Assembly: GCA_015501075.1 (NCBI GenBank)
Contig: JADNYJ010000026.1
Coordinates: 62,001-126,000, forward strand
Source of the DNA: Gymnopilus junonius
Taxonomy: Eukaryota > Basidiomycota > Agaricomycetes > Agaricales > Galerinaceae
Direction: 5' to 3'
DNA length: 64,000 nt
Below are positions 12,802 to 27,895 of this stretch, one piece after another (position 1 is the stretch's first letter; the number at the start of each line of letters is the position of its first letter). The notes beneath the pieces were generated by a model. It was not told the DNA's origin, did no database searches, and was given only the letters and a program-made list of their open reading frames with translations. Both the position numbers and the translations under genes were made by a program.

Positions 12802-13356
12802 ATGGAGTTCCCTGCAAAGCGGCGGGTTCATGGCGCATCACTTGGCCTGAAGTAACTGATCATTGATCCGAGTCGCCGAGTCGTGTCGTTCTATTTCTAG
12901 GTCGTTCTCTCTGAGTTTTCTCTCTTGGAGTTCCATAACGTCTTTTGCGCGTAAACTCTTCGCATAACTCTAATCCCAAGTGACTATGCATGCGTCGTTT
13001 GTTGGATCTTTTTGACAGCCTAGTATCATTACATAGCTCAATAAGACTTTGCCAAGGCCAAACACTATGCCAACCGAAACCAGCCGAAAACTTTGCTCGC
13101 TTCAAAACCTTTTGATCGCCCTGAAATGAACTTCAACTTCCATATAAAACATCAGTCAAGACAACCCATATTCACTCCTTCATTCAGAATCATCACGACT
13201 TTGCAGACTCTGGCTTTTAATTTACTCTCGTTCTGAAAGGCGGCCTACTCTAGGTATTTCCCTAGTGATATCTGGTTGAAGGCGAGTCGGGCCAACGCCT
13301 TCTATGGGGAAAATTCTACTAACGACCGCGTAGATTCCAATTTCTTTACCAGTAAA
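12802..13356. other. Divergent intergenic region between PPT1 and the GT61-type gene
   Basis: About 555 bases between two divergent starts, expected to hold both promoters. Pyrimidine-rich plus-strand stretches near 13120-13260 are typical of fungal leaders. No coding sequence was supported; a minus-strand ORF at 12860-13105 has no family features. Confidence 0.5.
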
Positions 13357-15186
13357 ATGAGGCGTCGAGATGGATTGCTCATACTTCTGGGCGCGTCTCT
13401 GATCTATATATTTTCCTCGCTTTTATATAATACAAACGTCTTTCCTACCCTTGTCCCAGGCGACGACGATCTCTCGTCCCTAGACTCATGGTTAGATGCG
13501 CCTCACGCAAAAAAGCCCGTATTGCGGCCACCTCCATCTTTACCTTTGAAGGTTGAAAAGGTAGATCATGTTCCCGACCTAGGTCTCTCCAAAACCATAC
13601 CTGAAACTGCTCTGGTCGCCCATGCACCAGGATGGACTTTATTCCGAGACCTCTACATGTCCAACGGGACATTGTATATTATATCTTCTCAATCACGTCA
13701 GGCCGCATTCCCTGAAATTCGCATGATGACGAGCACTGGATTGCTCGCAGAGAATACTCCTGAAAATATTGCCGCACGAGAACCAACTGACCACGAAATG
13801 CAAATCATCACACCGGAAGCTGCGGCTCGAAAATGGGGCGCAAACTGGGCAGAAGATGAGCGAAACCGAATACGGAGTATCGAGGGATTCACCGTGAGTG
13901 GTTGCAAGTGATCAACTATTTTGTCCACCCCACTGATGCAAGTAAATTCAAAGCTGCTTGTAAATGAACCTTGGCAATTTTTGGACCACTATTATCATTT
14001 CGTAGCAGAGCTACTTTTTGGAACATGGGCCTTTCTCTATGGCGCGTTTAATCCGGGCTCCAAGTTGTTGAATTCAAATGAGGTGGCCTCGTGGTCAACG
14101 AATTCGACACTCCCATCCTTTAATATGGCACCCCGAGGCTACGTTCCTCCTTCATTGACCCGCATAATATTTATGCATGCTTCCTCGGACGGTTGGAGAG
14201 ATAAACCCGGCTTCAACTCTTATTTTCTTCGTGCAGCATTCCCTTCTCTGACAGTAGAAGTGTCGAGTGATTGGGACGACCGCATTAATTCAACTGCTGT
14301 CCAGACACACCAAAGGGCCTGGCATTTCCCACTTGTTCTGTTGTCAGATCGAAGCGCTTCGTTCCGAGGTGAAGCATGCGGGGCCAGGACCCAGCGCATT
14401 GCAGCGGAGGCTTGGGAGTTTATGGTACGCAAACGTGGGATTGATGTACTCGGAGGATGGTGGAATATCTTACGAGAATCCGTGATGAAATATGCAGGAG
14501 TCAAGGTGACACGAGACGATGAATCGACCTTGTCGACACAACATAATGATGTTGCTGATCCACAAACTCTACTTCCACTTCCAAAGAAAATCATCATTAC
14601 CTACATCGACCGTCAAGGTGTACGTCGCCATCTAATACCAGAACACCATGACGCCCTTGTGTTGGCCCTGCAGCAGCTAGTTGAGAAGAAGAGACGGGAG
14701 GGCAAGGAATGGATTTTAAGGATCGTACAACCCGAGCGGCTTTCCAAGGAAGAACAGGTGCGGGTGGCTTCTGAAACCACGGTGCGTAATGAAAAATTAT
14801 CTTTTCACGCATTCTGTTATTCATGAAAGCACTTAGATTATGCTTGGTGTTCATGGAAATGGTCTAACACACCTCGTATTTATGAAACCAAATAGATATT
14901 CGAGCGTCATCGAGATTTTCTATCCTGATGGGTTTGCGCACGATTACGAATGGACCGCGCGCGCGCTTGGAATGAGACACTTTTCAATTTGGAACGATAC
15001 GTGAGTCCTCAGAGCAGAGCCCTTATCTTCGCAGGCTGACAAAAAGGGAAAAGGACTTTCACATACCCGAATGAACCCCCCTGGCCAGCATATCCGGAAG
15101 GGTTTCAAGGAACATCGATCCCCGTTCATGGAGACACGGTCGCAAAACTTATTGAAGACCGCCTAGAGGGAAATTTGCATCTTTAG
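13357..15186 (+). CDS. Type II membrane glycosyltransferase, GT61/DUF563-like
   Basis: Likely Golgi glycosyltransferase of the GT61 superfamily (includes EOGT and plant xylosyl/arabinosyl transferases). The start MRRRDGLLILLGASLIYIF at 13357 gives a short cytosolic tail and one signal anchor. A stem region follows. The catalytic domain has EPWQFLDHYYHFVAELLFG (about 13960), matching the HWYHF-like GT61 motif, and a later exon with IIMLGVHGNGLTHLVFM (about 14835-14890), the hallmark GxHGxxLTN-like block. It ends DRLEGNLHL and TAG at 15184-15186. Introns are near 13890-13940, 14780-14835, 14875-14895 and 15000-15060. Donor and acceptor sugars cannot be told from sequence. Confidence 0.85.
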
Positions 15187-15761
15187 ATAGGTATGGTAAG
15201 TTTTCTTGGCGCTTGTATACCTCTGCTGAGTGGGTTGAAAAATTGCGATCCAGACCCCTTGGTATTTCAATAAAAATGATGCCCATGTACAGGAATGACT
15301 TGAGACATGATAAGCCCTGGGACCTCAGGCGACATGTGCTGATTGTACAGAACTTACGGAGGTGTGCACGAGATTCGGTCTTATCACAGGGTGTCAAAGG
15401 ATTTTGAAAGATGGTGCCATACGGGCTGTTCACAATCACCATGCGGGTCCACACACGAGAATGATAATCTGACAGGTCGATATTTTTCAGGTTTTTTGCG
15501 GCAGCAGCCTGCAGGTGAATATGAAGTCTCCGCTTCAATCCAGTCTTGAAGGAGGAAGGAGGTTGCCGGTCGGTCATTAGGCGTCGGATATTAATAGGGT
15601 ACCCCATCCCGCCAAGGATCCGCCATATGGCACTGTCAAGATTCGCTTTACGGCCATGAAGGGAAAATACTTATCTTCAGCGCCATTTCAAAATCATTTT
15701 GCTCCGACCTTGCTTCTCGCCATCCCCGCTCCATTGCCTCCCTACAGCGACTCTTCTACCA
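15187..15761. other. Intergenic, 3' of the GT61-type gene and 5' of the nucleoside transporter
   Basis: About 575 bases. A 152-codon minus-strand ORF at 15149-15607 overlaps the end of the upstream gene and shows no motif, so I treat it as chance. The pyrimidine-rich run at 15700-15760 fits a leader of the downstream gene. Confidence 0.45.
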
Positions 15762-18182
<2,421 letters not shown>

Positions 18183-18642
18183 GGAATCGGTTTCAGGCAT
18201 TGCATTAGTAGCCTGTATATCGACTATGTTACCCTTGTACTACGATTGGGATCTTCGGATTCTTGATGATGTACACGACCGACGAAATATATCTGCACAC
18301 GAATTTGAACAAGTCGGAGTGAAAAATGCATAGAAATGTAGATGGTTGGGTCCCTTCCGAAGTAGAGACTTGGCTTCTAACTTCGCGACCAGGTTGAGCC
18401 TTCATACTTGAATGATTCTAATGATGTGACATGCACATTCGCGTGCATTAACGAAGCGAATGGTTATTCAAGCTCGTTTCCCAACAGCAACACCGTATGT
18501 AAGCCGAATTGTCTTAGTGGTTGGTATACGAGCTCTATATAATCCAATGAATTATGGCAGGAGTAATTTAGTTTGGTTGATTTTCACAATATGGTAATTG
18601 AGATGATTGGTATCAGAAACGACCAAGCGAATAGGCTTTACA
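18183..18642. other. Convergent intergenic region between CNT and DCAF7-like genes
   Basis: About 460 bases between two stop codons, expected to hold both 3' UTRs and poly(A) signals. No coding sequence supported. Confidence 0.5.
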
Positions 18643-20079
18643 TTACACCTTCAAGGCTTTGATAGTCTTTCCCGAAGCAATTGCAAGCCACTCCCCTGAA
18701 GCCGTTGAGTATCCCGAATTCAGTGTCATTCCAGGAATTTGTGGTGACCATGCGAGATTTGTAACTTGACTAGGAGCAGTATATGCCATGATTGGCTCCG
18801 TAACAACTTTCTTCTTGGCATCTGGTCGTGGAGAATTCAGGCGGGATCCTGCACTGCGTGGTGATGCTGCTCCTTGAGTGTAATTTGCAAGATCCCATAG
18901 CAAGACTTGACAGTCATCACCTGTAATGCATATATAAGGATGAAATATAGATAATAGAAACGACCAAAAATCACCTGCCGTTGCTAGTAATGGATGCTCT
19001 GCAGAGCCCCATCCAAGAGCATTGATAGGTGCGTGGTGACCTCTCAACTCTATGACAGGTTGACCTGGACTACGCATATCCAAGATTTGCACATCTGAAC
19101 CGTCCATATGGAAAGTAGACATGTAATTTGAATCAGCAGGGTTAAATGCGATTCTTAGAAGGGGAGATGTAGGTGGACGTGCAGACGTGGAAGGGTTTGA
19201 AGACGGAGGGGGAACATTCTTCGGGGCTGGGGTTTCGTAGAGAATGGTGGAATGTTCAAGGCTCCTGAGATCAAATGCGCGTAAACTTCCATCAGCGCCA
19301 ACGGAGACAAAAATATCAGTCGAGCCAGGAAGCCAGGCTACATCGTAGACTTCTCGGTCATGGGCAATAAGCTGAGTCATAGCAGTGGCAGTATCAATGT
19401 TCCAAACAGTGCAAGTCGTATCAATAGAAGCGGTTACGATGAGGTTGGGTGACTTTTCGTTCCAGGAGAAGTTGGTCAAAGGAGCTCCCGCAGATTGGTT
19501 TTGGACTTTAGACTGCTGAAAGAGAGGTAAGGCAGAACGATAGGAACGATAGGAATCACATACACACCCCAGATAATGCAGTTTTGATAGTTAAACTGTG
19601 GCCTGAAGATATCGGGGGCTGCCTTCCAACGTAGGCCGATGCAGTAGTGGGACCATCCCCATTGTACTCCCATACTCTTAACGCATCTCCCGTGGTGGCG
19701 AGGAGCTCGGTTGATTCCAACTTTTGCGACCAAGAATGAATCTGAGCAGAGGCGGGTTGCCACTGCAAGCTCGTAGCAGGATAGCCATGGTATGCTTCGC
19801 AAAGTGATATGAAGTCAGGGTAATCGGTGAAATCATCTTCCACTAGTACCCTCTCGTCTTGTAGGCCAATGATCGCGATTTGATTCTGGTAGTTTTCCGT
19901 AAACGATGCAACTCCAAGTCGAAAGGCCGACCTTGGAAGCAATGGCTGATTTGGCGCTGATGTTTTGCACCAATCAATGCTGTGGACAGGCCCTAAATCG
20001 GTTTCAGCATTGCATATCTTTGGATGGAATGGGTGAACTGACAAGGCGCTTCATATTGCAGCAATGTAGTCTGGGACAT
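18643..20079 (-). CDS. WD40 protein of the DCAF7/WDR68 (AN11) family
   Basis: Adaptor of seven WD40 blades; relatives bind DYRK kinases and the CUL4-DDB1 ubiquitin ligase. The start MSQTTLLQYEAP at 20079 joins WPVHSIDWCKTS across an intron (about 20000-20040), giving the family opening YEAPWxxxxxDWC. Blades can be seen as TTGDALRVWEYNGDG, LIVTASIDTTCTVWNIDTA, IFVSVGADGSLRAFDLRS, FHMDGSDVQILDMRSPG and GDDCQVLLWDLAN. The block VIELRGHHAPINALGWG is typical of the family. It ends IASGKTIKALKV at 18643. Two internal introns are near 18921-18975 and 19495-19560. Length near 440 is slightly longer than animal DCAF7 because of Pro/Ser inserts. Confidence 0.88.
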
Positions 20080-20293
20080 GGTAATGGAAAGTGAAGGCAA
20101 CTGCTGCTCTAGATCCAGAAAGAGAGTTATTCAGAGGAAGTGACCTTTGGCAAGATAGGACAAGTATTGAGTTTATATTCAACCTTCAGTGTACATAGCC
20201 ATGGACGTCAAGTTCATGCACGTATATCATTTATTACATAATGTCATCAATACAAGTCGTAACCTCGTAATCAGGCAATTTACAGGGCGAAGC

Positions 20294-22867
<2,574 letters not shown>

Positions 22868-22938
22868 GGTCTCCAAGGTAAACGTCTTCGGTAAAGGAAG
22901 AAGGCGTTCCGACCTTCAACATATGACCGATGGCCTCC

Positions 22939-22945
22939 TTATATA
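22939..22945 (-). promoter_or_regulatory. TATA-like box of the MFS transporter gene
   Basis: TATATAA on the minus strand, about 72 bases upstream of the chosen ATG. Position is reasonable for a fungal core promoter; function is inferred. Confidence 0.4.
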
Positions 22946-23854
22946 CCTCGCGTGCCCCCATTCTCGGCAAGGTGGGGTGTAGATTATTATTACAAGTCAT
23001 CAGTTCGGTTCTGGATTGATCAAAGAGGTGTCCAGGGACGCGATGTGAAAACTACAACTTTGAACTTCAGCATATTTAGTAATTGGAGTGTCGTAGTAAA
23101 TATACCGATAGCATCGAAATATTGCAAGCCCTTGAATGTATTCATTCTATATAAAACGAATAAATGATCAGTTTCAGATAGGTTTTGCCTTGGAAAAGAT
23201 GACATACAGCTTGCTTCTTGTATCAAGCTTGCGTACATGGGAAAGGATGGTTAGCTATAAATAGAACTGAGGTCGCAGCTCCCTTTGGAATCTGCCGCTT
23301 AGACCAATTTAAACGCTGACAGCCTGACTTCATATGCAAGGCCAACTTGCCAAGGTTTCAGAGGAAGTAGTCCATTTCTTAACATCTTCACGGTATGATA
23401 CAGGATACAAGTTCTATATGTAGAGCGAGCAGGCGCAACGAATAAAGCATGGGTGAACAAGATAAGATGGCTAGAAAATTCCTTCTGTTCCAGGAAGGAG
23501 AACAGGTAGGTTTCTGTATGGCGGAGGTGAGCATCGTCCTGCTATGTTTGTTGCAACGCCGAAATCGATGTCGGAAAGTTGGTCAAAGAATATATGGCGT
23601 AATGATAGTAAAAGTTCGAAATATCGGGCGTCGTCCAGTCGCGAAGGGCGTCGGCAGCAGGATCGATATGCAGCAGTCAAATAAATCAAGAATAATAAGC
23701 ACATAAAGAGGATGAGAGGCAAGGACCCTAAACGGATTGGGTTGAAAAATTTTTGGTGCTGGGCTAAAAAGGGGGTCAGATGGACATTTAGTCACTTTCT
23801 ACCATAGATATTGCGCCACATTGCTCGCAATGGCTCCACATGGTTCGTTGACCA
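22946..23854. other. Intergenic, no supported gene
   Basis: About 900 bases between the transporter promoter and the end of the next minus-strand gene. ORFs of up to 85 codons occur on both strands but overlap one another and show no motif. Base composition is AT-rich at 22980-23260. Confidence 0.45.
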
Positions 23855-24438
23855 TTAATTCCGGACGCGCAGGCGATTTTGAGTTTCGGTATTTGTGTAC
23901 AACTTGTTCTGTGTAGCGAAGTAGATGAGGGAACTACATATATGAAATGAAGTAAAGTTGTCAACCGTACCCATGATGAACAAAAGATTTGGAAGGCTGA
24001 AGAAGACCGACGGGAGAAGACTGACGAGAATAGTGAGAAAAATTGTGAGAGTCGGGATTTACTGTGCCGTTGTCGGTAAAGAAGGGAAGAGGGTATAGAT
24101 CGAAAGTAGGATAAGAAGCTTGCGTGAAGAATGAGATAGACATTTTCAAGAGGCGAGAGTGGCTTACGCGAGTGTGTCGCGAATGAATCCGACGCGTCGG
24201 ATGAAATTGAGCTTGCGTTGGACTGCAGGCGACTATGGACAATATCGGGATATGGTGATTTAATATCTGACATAACAACGTCCATATCAACATCCATGTT
24301 GGGAAAAGGCACGAGTTTCAATTGTTTTGTCTAGTGGGAGCCACGATAGTTAGCGCGCATGGGCGCTCAGTGCGACAAAATACCTACGACAGGTGAAACG
24401 TCCTCAACGTCTTCTTCAAGCTTTCTCTTCGGAGCCAT
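23855..24438 (-). CDS. Small hypothetical protein, function unknown
   Basis: Not recognised. A consistent spliced model starts MAPKRKLEEDVEDVSPV at 24438, where PKRKLEED resembles a nuclear localisation signal. After an intron it continues TKQLKLVPFPNMDVDMDVVM, with a Ser-rich stretch (QSNASSISSDASDSFATHS). A third exon reads YPTFDLYPLPFFTDNG and QSSPVGLLQPSKSFVHH, and a fourth ends TQNRLRVRN at 23855. Introns are at about 24337-24387, 24119-24168 and 23932-23970, all with GT..AG ends. About 140 residues, acidic in the middle. The start faces the APQ12-like gene, about 350 bases away. Splice choice at the last intron is the weak point. Confidence 0.55.
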
Positions 24439-24789
24439 GATGGAGGATAGGACAGAGGAAGACAGGGGACAGTGACTCAAAGGTGTTCGGTGGAAGACTG
24501 AGTGAGAGTTTGGAAGGACGCATTACAGGATTCACGATCCTTATATGCCAAGTTGTTGTGGCGTATTTGGCAGGCTCTCGGAGGTTAAATGGCGCGGCAA
24601 GAAATAATCGAAAAGGAGTTTCAAGCGGGGGATTGCCAGAGCCGAGGAGGTCCGATTGGCAGATGAGAAATGCACCCTATTTTCTCATTGGCTATGATTT
24701 ATTTATTAATGTCACAAGTCATGTGCGACATTGTGTCACTCGGCCATTTTGGGCCAGTTCCTGTCGTGTTCCAACTCTCTGTCGTGTTC
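24439..24789. other. Divergent promoter region
   Basis: About 350 bases between two divergent starts. It contains an in-frame ATG at 24670 for the downstream gene, but the residues after it look random up to MDDVWQ. Confidence 0.45.
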
Positions 24790-25509
24790 ATGGATGATGT
24801 CTGGCAACCCGTTTTCCTCGACCCTATTCTCGACTTCCTTTCAGAACATCTCCCTCCTCCTCTGTATTCCCTCGTGATCAGGGCCCTTTCTCATCTCCTT
24901 GCCGCCCTCACTGCCATATCAACGCTGTGCATTACCCTGCTCTCGAACACCCGTGCAGACTGGAATGTGCAGGCGCTACTTCCCCCCATCATCACCGTAC
25001 TTGCTGCTTATCTTGCTTTGGCAAGCATATATCGCACCACTACATGGCTGGCACGGATCATCTTTTGGTTCCTCAAATGGGGAACACTATTCGGCATTCT
25101 CATGGCAGGAGCAGGGTATTTCATGGGGAGTGCGGGTGCTGGGGATGCTGTCGGGAATCAGGGTCCAATACCAATAATAGCAGGGCTTATAGCGAATTTA
25201 TTCGAAGACAAGAGTCGTCCGCAAGGTAGTCGTAAACCTCGCCAGACAAGGACAAGGACAAAGCGGCCCAAGGCTTGGGATTCATTCGACCTTCATAGGG
25301 ATTGGCAATATCAACAAGACGATGAATCGCAAGATCGAAATCCAGAAATCCAGAAGCTCACGGACTTGGTCTTTCGTGCGATAGGACAAGTTTTTCAAAG
25401 AAATTGGTGGAATATTGTAGGCAAAGACAGCGAGGTATCAGAATCCGAGGGAACGCAGAAATCTCCTACTTCTAAGCGTCGTAAAGCTGGACGTTCTCAC
25501 TCACGATGA
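24790..25509 (+). CDS. APQ12-like nuclear envelope/ER membrane protein (tentative)
   Basis: APQ12 proteins sit in the ER and nuclear envelope and help nuclear pore assembly and lipid balance. The ORF is a single exon. The chosen start MDDVWQPVFLDPILDFL is the last ATG before recognisable protein; an in-frame ATG 40 codons upstream is possible. Hydrophobic segments are SLVIRALSHLLAALTAI, LLPPIITVLAAYLALASIYR and IIFWFLKWGTLFGILMAG, the last being the APQ12-like FWxxKWG pattern. A basic tail follows (QTRTRTKRPKAWDSFDL), ending RRKAGRSHSR at 25509. Assignment is from pattern memory and could be another small ER protein. Confidence 0.6.
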   Translation: MDDVWQPVFLDPILDFLSEHLPPPLYSLVIRALSHLLAALTAISTLCITLLSNTRADWNVQALLPPIITVLAAYLALASIYRTTTWLARIIFWFLKWGTLFGILMAGAGYFMGSAGAGDAVGNQGPIPIIAGLIANLFEDKSRPQGSRKPRQTRTRTKRPKAWDSFDLHRDWQYQQDDESQDRNPEIQKLTDLVFRAIGQVFQRNWWNIVGKDSEVSESEGTQKSPTSKRRKAGRSHSR

Positions 25510-25610
25510 ATTACTCCATAAGCTTTGTTGCAAGTGTATTAAAATCATCCATTCCAAATCCTCCATCTAAAGCAGAAAAGTGCAACACCATGTAAGGGAA
25601 ATCCGTTGGT

Positions 25611-26158
25611 TTACGACGTCTTGTTGGCTTCCGGATGATTCATTCGGTAGCTGGGCATAAATCCATTAATAACAAGGTCTGAAATAACGAGTAGGAACAT
25701 ACTGCGCAATGCGCCCAAGTTGTGACAGACCAGAGAGGCCGACAAAGAAGTTGACCTATCGAAAGCATTCAGTCAACGAGTGAAGCCCATCAAGAGTGTC
25801 CACATACTGCCGCCAAGCTGTAATTAACGGGCGTAATCACGAGAGAATATCTAACCCAGATGAAACCAGTGGCCGTAAGAGCTAAGAATGCATGAGCTTC
25901 AACCGACTGGAGCATGAGTTTTTAGCTTACCCAAATTCTGGGAAACGCTTAGCTTGTCGGCTGGACGACTGAGGTCCTTTAGTCCAGCAGCAACCAAACA
26001 CCATTTCATCAAAGGGGCCCAGAAAAAAACGGTTTTGGGACCTGCATTTTTGGTTGGCGTTTCCCGACGTACAAGGCCTCAGGAGGATACGCACCAGCAG
26101 GATGATTGAGGAAGGCAGTAAACTTAGAAGCACCAGCAGAAGCAGCAGGTCCAGACAT
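25611..26158 (-). CDS. MPC2: Mitochondrial pyruvate carrier subunit 2
   Basis: Inner-membrane subunit of the heterodimer that imports pyruvate into mitochondria. The start MSGPAASAGASKFTAFLNHP is at 26158. After an intron comes PKTVFFWAPLMKWCLVAAG, the family signature, then LKDLSRPADKLS and SQNLALTATGFIWVRYSLV, then ITPVNYSLAAVNFFVG. The last exon reads HYRMNHPEANKTS and stops at 25611. Introns are at about 26048-26095, 25884-25930, 25757-25810 and 25651-25702. About 120 residues, matching the family. It converges on the APQ12-like gene with about 100 bases between the stops. Confidence 0.93.
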
Positions 26159-26629
26159 GGTTATTGTTTGGATCTGGCAGCCAAAAGATATCTAGTATGC
26201 TAAACTGGAGGAAGAATCCAGACGTTCTGGTAGGAGGACAAGGCTTGAAGGAGTCTTTCAACGTACCCCAAACTACCCCAAATTACAAGGATTATGTAAT
26301 CAGAGCGGTCATTCGGTACTCGACTTCAGCGTCACAAGCTTTTTGGCCCCCGCTACGCGTCGGCGGGTTCGCTTCGCTCACCCACCTGCTTCGCTCAGGC
26401 CAACAACTTGTTCAGCGTCATGACATATGTTCGGAGGGGAGCTGGATGTCCAGCCATATACTAACGGTGAGTATCACTCTACATCCCTTCGGACATTACG
26501 TAGATGAACGACTTAATTGACTTCCTTCACGATTCTTAAAAAAATTCTGCCATTGAAGAGAAGAGCAATATTCAATTGATGTGTCAAGAAACAAAGTGGC
26601 AATATGTTTCTAAGTGTACGATAAGAGCT
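26159..26629. other. Intergenic with a 76-bp inverted-repeat element
   Basis: About 470 bases without a supported gene. It contains the small GC-rich element at 26335-26410, listed separately. The rest is ordinary spacer between the divergent MPC2 start and the 3' end of the next minus-strand gene. Confidence 0.5.
26325..26420. mobile_element. 76-bp miniature inverted-repeat element with 10-bp flanking direct repeats
   Basis: The ten bases TTCAGCGTCA occur at 26325-26334 and again at 26411-26420. Between them (26335-26410) the sequence opens CAAGCTTTTTGGCC and closes GGCCAACAACTTG, which are near-perfect inverted repeats with one gap. The core is GC-rich, with a CCCGC/GCGGG stem and two copies of GCTTCGCTCA (26371-26380, 26388-26397). 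A 9-11 bp target duplication is characteristic of Mutator-like elements, but such a tiny element is unusual. Confidence 0.6.
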
Positions 26630-27406
26630 TTACCATGACTCTGTATCTTTGACAATGCTCTTCGTTGCGTCCTCCTCAGCTAGTTGCCGGCTGTAATGGG
26701 CGACAATGAAACAAGCCCCTAGAGTTACAGTGAGCAGGTGATCGAGGAAGAGGCAAGAGCCGGACGCACAGGTTTCGAGCAACCATGCAATGATGAATGA
26801 CCCAATCATGACACTCTTCAAAATAGTAGCCCCTTGCTGGCATGCCCCGATTACTGCTTTGTCAGTCGAACCGCTCTCGCATGTCGATATGTACTTGGGC
26901 GCATCCTTGAAGTTGCGGTTAATGGCGTAAACACCCGTACCAATGCTAAAGAATAGGTGTAAAATGAGCATTGCCAAGTACATTCGAACGAAAGCAAGTC
27001 TTCGAATGATGGCTCCAATCAGGCTGTGCAAAGGATATTAGCAACGTATCGAAGATTAAAAAAAAAAAACAGGCTCACCCGAAAATGGAGAGGATGGCCA
27101 GTAGCAGGTATACAACGATCTGGATTATTGCAGCGACTTTGCTTCCATCTGAAATTATGACATTGTATTTTAGCTTATGCTCCAGAGTTTAGTACAGTCT
27201 ATCCACATACCGGAGTGCTTCACGTTGATAATTCCAACGGCGGCGAGTCCGCTACCTCCAACTAAACCGAGGATTGCGAGAAGCTGTAATATCAGGAATC
27301 GGTGCTCATGAGCAACAACACACTAAAAAATGGGGGGGGAATTGCGTACAATCACACCAACTCTAACGGGGATGCAGCAGCAAAATGTGCGAGTAGCAAC
27401 AGTCAT
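26630..27406 (-). CDS. Four-helix membrane protein, function unknown
   Basis: Not recognised by name; small basidiomycete proteins of this layout are common. A consistent model starts MTVATRTFCCCIPVRVGVI at 27406. Helix 1 is LLAILGLVGGSGLAAVGII. Helix 2 lies in the exon near 27080-27150 (IIQIVVYLLLAILSIF). Helix 3 is RMYLAMLILHLFFSIGTGV and helix 4 is SVMIGSFIIAWLLETCA. Between helices 3 and 4 lies a loop with two cysteines (STCESGSTDKAVIGACQQG) that could form a disulfide. The C-tail AHYSRQLAEEDATKSI is cytosolic, ending KDTESW at 26630. Introns about 50 nt each. Confidence 0.7.
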
Positions 27407-27895
27407 TTTCTTGTAAGTTGTTCCGGTGCTCCTAGTTTGTGGAATTTGTGAATCAGCAGAGATCAACTCTGGAGAATGTAGACAAGGTTTCGAGTGTAAA
27501 CGCTGTGGGTTAGGACCAGCCTATCGACCCAACGAAACGTCGCCAGAAGGTTTATATACGCCAGCGATTCGTGAGAAATTAGTTGGCGCTTCAAACGGGG
27601 TTACCAAGCCTCCAGGACACAGCCTCGTTGATCTTCCGGTTACGCCGCTTGGACAAAAAGCACAGGACTCCAGGAGGCTAGATGCCATAAGTATGGAATA
27701 GACAAGAATCCCTTTGAAGCCACAGAACAACAACACCTTGACACGCACGGTGCAAATCTTTCTGATAAAACACCAATCACTTGAATTGTTGTGTTAAACG
27801 CGTGTTATTGGACAGGTATACAAAGCTCCAGATACTTTACAGGTCAAATCCGAGTTACACTTACATTTGTGAATATCTTCATGGTATAGGGGTGA
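27407..27895. other. Intergenic, no supported gene
   Basis: About 490 bases upstream of the four-helix gene and downstream of the RS/Pro-rich gene, both on the minus strand. A 91-codon plus-strand ORF at 27426-27701 has no motif. Confidence 0.45.

Noticed and set aside
15149..15607. 152-codon ORF on the minus strand
   Set aside because: Overlaps the end of the GT61-type gene, has no motif and no leader, and its composition looks random.
27426..27701. 91-codon plus-strand ORF with several cysteines
   Set aside because: No start context, splice partner or family pattern; sits in the promoter of the four-helix gene.
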